Shown here: one piece after another, positions 5,918 to 7,428 of the stretch
Position numbering within the stretch: position 1 is the stretch's first letter
How the letters are laid out: every line of letters starts with the position of its first letter
NCBI GenBank assembly: GCA_949286775.1
Contig: CASEDW010000203.1
Span: 1 to 7,428 of the forward strand
Direction of reading: 5' to 3'
DNA length: 7,428 bases
DNA from: an uncultured Eubacteriales bacterium
GTDB lineage: Bacteria; Bacillota; Clostridia; Lachnospirales; Lachnospiraceae
Position numbers and translations under genes: made by a program
Notes under the pieces: model-generated
What the model was told of the DNA's origin: nothing
What the model saw: the letters and a program-made list of their open reading frames with translations, nothing else
Databases searched by the model: none

Positions 5918-7120
5918 ATGGAACAGATTATAACAAGTTTGATTGAAACGGATATGTACAAATTCAGCATGGGACAGGCCATTTATCACTTGTTTCCGGG
6001 ATATAAGACCACATGGTCATTTAAATGCAGAAATAAGGGCGTGAAATTTACCGCTGAAATGGTCGAAGAGATAAAAAAACAGGTGAAAGACTACTGTAAT
6101 CTCAAGTTTACAGAAGATGATCTTGAATATCTCGACAATATACAGTGGATCCGAGGTTCGTATGTTGATTTCCTGAGATTATGGCATCCCCGGTATGAAG
6201 ACTTTGAAATAGGAACTGATTCCGAATGCGGACTTACTATAGAAGCGAAAGGTACATGGCTGAATACTTCAATGTACGAAATACCTCTTCTCGCGATAGT
6301 AAATGAAGTTTATTTCAGGATGCAGTATGATTATGACAAGCTTTTTGAAAGCTTTAAAGAAAGGCTTAATAAAAAAATTGAGCTTTTGAAAGACGGCACA
6401 TATGCGATAGGCAATTTCAGCGAGTTCGGACTCAGAAGAAGGTTGTCAAAAGAAGCGCAGGAGCTGGCAGTAAGACTTCTGAGCGAAAATAACAAGAACT
6501 ATGCTGATTCATGCTGTGTTGGAACTTCAAACGTATATCTTGCTAAAAAATACAATCTGAGTCCTGTCGGAACGATGGCGCATGAGTGGATCATGTGTGT
6601 CGGACAGGGAGATCACAGGCATAACCCGGCGTATTCAAACTGGTATGCCCTTGACGCCTGGAAAGACGAGTACGGCATACTCAATGGTATAGCTCTTACA
6701 GATGCTATTACAACAGACGTATTCTTAAGAGATTTTCAGCTTACATACGCTACGCTTTTCAGTGGAGTAAGACATGACAGCGGGGATCCGTTTGAATGGG
6801 GCGACAAGATGATAGCTCATTATAAGAGCCTTGGAATAGATCCTCACACAAAGACCTTCCTGTTCAGCGACGGTCTTGATTTTGAAAAAGCCCATGAATT
6901 ATATGCGTACTTCAGAGATAAAGCGAAAGTGGCATTTGGAATAGGCACATATATTTCTAATGATACGGTTGTGCCGCCTCTTAATATAGTAATGAAAACA
7001 ACGGCGTGCAATGGCCAGGACGTCGCGAAAATATCGGATTCCCCGGGAAAGGGCATGTGTAAAAATCCGGAATACGTGGAATATCTGAAACGATGCATAG
7101 ACTGGAGAATGAATCACTGA
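5918..7120 (+). CDS. pncB: Nicotinate phosphoribosyltransferase
   Basis: Catalyses nicotinate + PRPP (with ATP hydrolysis) to nicotinate mononucleotide, the first step of the Preiss-Handler NAD salvage route, in the cytoplasm. The 400 residues match the length of E. coli PncB and track it end to end: the N-terminal TDMYKFSM block (11-18), FGLRRR at 170-175, GTSN at 202-205, GTMAHEW at 218-224 with His222 in the place of the autophosphorylated histidine, GIALTD at 257-262, GVRHDSGDP at 283-291, FSDGLD at 316-321, then FGIGT and SDSPGK. I chose ATG 5918 because AGAGG lies five bases upstream and homology starts there; an in-frame TTG at 5819 would add 33 unconserved residues and sits in a -35 box. 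Two promoters and a candidate NiaR operator lie upstream. No clear terminator follows before the next promoters. Very confident. Confidence 0.97.
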   Translation: MEQIITSLIETDMYKFSMGQAIYHLFPGYKTTWSFKCRNKGVKFTAEMVEEIKKQVKDYCNLKFTEDDLEYLDNIQWIRGSYVDFLRLWHPRYEDFEIGTDSECGLTIEAKGTWLNTSMYEIPLLAIVNEVYFRMQYDYDKLFESFKERLNKKIELLKDGTYAIGNFSEFGLRRRLSKEAQELAVRLLSENNKNYADSCCVGTSNVYLAKKYNLSPVGTMAHEWIMCVGQGDHRHNPAYSNWYALDAWKDEYGILNGIALTDAITTDVFLRDFQLTYATLFSGVRHDSGDPFEWGDKMIAHYKSLGIDPHTKTFLFSDGLDFEKAHELYAYFRDKAKVAFGIGTYISNDTVVPPLNIVMKTTACNGQDVAKISDSPGKGMCKNPEYVEYLKRCIDWRMNH

Positions 7121-7184
7121 AAACAGGCCATTGATATGGTGATCAGAAGTTGATGAAAAAAAGAAAATTAATTATAAAAAATTG

Positions 7185-7213
7185 TTGACATATGAATATC
7201 AAAGTGATATTCT
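7185..7213 (+). promoter_or_regulatory. rRNA-type promoter P1 with A-rich upstream element
   Basis: A perfect TTGACA (7185-7190), a 17-bp spacer ending in an extended TGA, then TATTCT (7208-7213). The A/T-only stretch at about 7157-7184 resembles an UP element. The start is predicted at G7220, seven bases past the -10. It would place the hairpin GCTGT (7220-7224)/ACAGC (about 7235-7239) at the very 5' end of the RNA. Confidence 0.85.
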
Positions 7214-7330
7214 AACAAAGCTGTCGCGTGAGACACAGCATTGTAAAAAGAATATCAAAAAAACTTTAAAAAAGTTAAAAAAAATGTTGACATAACATAT
7301 TTTAAGTGATATTCTAACAAAGCTGTCGCG
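7203..7330 (+). repeat. Two copies of a 26-bp promoter/start-site repeat, 102 bp apart
   Basis: The 26 bp at 7203-7228 and 7305-7330 are identical. They run from AGTGATATTCT (the extended -10) through AACAAAGC to TGTCGCG, covering the start site and the first nine or so transcribed bases. The -35 boxes match too (TTGACATA), while the spacer centres differ. This looks like an internal duplication of a promoter module with only functional parts kept. Confidence 0.9.
7287..7315 (+). promoter_or_regulatory. rRNA-type promoter P2 with A-rich upstream element
   Basis: TTGACA (7287-7292), 17-bp spacer with extended TG, TATTCT (7310-7315), the same boxes as P1. Upstream (about 7253-7284) is a very A-rich tract holding the small inverted repeat AACTTT/AAAGTT. 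The predicted start G7322 again begins a hairpin, TGTCGC-GAGA-GCGGCA (7323-7338), with a GNRA-type tetraloop. Confidence 0.85.
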
Positions 7331-7428
7331 AGAGCGGCAACAAAGATCATTGACAATTAAACAGTAAAACACATCCTCGAAAGTTCAAAAGTTTTATTTT
7401 ATGAGCGATCGAAAGATCCTTAACACAG
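7322..7428 (+). other. Probable leader of a ribosomal RNA operon, with boxA-like element; rRNA itself not in window
   Basis: After the second promoter comes a 5' hairpin and then GATCATTGACAATTAAACAG (7345-7364). This resembles the boxA antitermination region that precedes 16S rRNA in Firmicutes (GATCTTTGAAAATTAAACAG type). Downstream are an A/T-rich stretch and a small GATC-GAAA-GATC hairpin (7407-7418). No open reading frame with a ribosome binding site occurs in 7121-7428. Tandem strong promoters, A-rich upstream tracts and boxA together point to an rrn operon, but mature rRNA sequence is not reached, so a tRNA cluster cannot be ruled out. Confidence 0.72.

Noticed and set aside
7401..7428. 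Start of 16S rRNA at the right edge (ATGAG...GATCCT...CAG)
   Set aside because: It resembles the 16S 5' end only loosely and misses invariant bases of GAGTTTGATCCTGGCTCAG, so it is treated as leader.

Overview
The window looks like chromosomal DNA from a low-to-moderate-GC Firmicute, most likely a member of the Clostridia. The reasons are strong AGGAG-type ribosome binding sites, TTGACA/TATAAT promoters with 17-bp spacers (several with an extended TG), U-tailed terminators, a yybP-ykoY type riboswitch in front of a P-type ATPase, and a clostridial-type rRNA leader at the right edge. I see no transposase, phage gene, CRISPR array or tRNA gene inside the window. Nothing points to an undescribed multigene system; the most informative content is in the regulatory DNA between otherwise familiar genes.

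Layout. 1-953 (minus) is the N-terminal third of a Ca2+/Mn2+-type P2 ATPase that runs off the left edge. 954-1261 is a full regulatory leader for it: a consensus promoter (1212-1240), a probable Mn2+ riboswitch aptamer (about 1097-1185) and an overlapping intrinsic terminator (1044-1105). 1262-2206 (minus) is a lactate/malate dehydrogenase family enzyme with Arg, not Gln, at the substrate-specificity position, so malate/oxaloacetate is the better guess. 2207-2709 is a divergent intergenic region holding an extended -10 promoter for the dehydrogenase, an imperfect repeat pair (2451-2489) and a good promoter for the rightward gene. 2710-3990 (plus) is a membrane family 2 glycosyltransferase of the processive type. 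It meets a leftward aldehyde dehydrogenase (4090-5556, minus) at a strong hairpin terminator (3996-4054). 5557-5917 holds the ALDH promoter and two promoters for pncB, the first overlapped by a palindrome resembling a NiaR (niacin repressor) operator. 5918-7120 (plus) is pncB, nicotinate phosphoribosyltransferase. 7121-7428 carries two tandem near-identical strong promoters with A-rich upstream tracts, 5'-terminal hairpins and a boxA-like element, the typical layout of an rRNA operon leader; the rRNA genes would start just beyond the right edge.

How it fits together. The genes are mostly single transcription units, not one pathway. A loose NAD theme links three of them (NAD salvage by PncB; NAD(P)-linked malate/lactate and aldehyde dehydrogenases), but the sequence shows no shared regulation, so this is only context. 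The ATPase can be assigned a likely role in metal export mainly because of its riboswitch. The dehydrogenase upstream of it has no terminator of its own, so its transcripts probably run into the riboswitch terminator.
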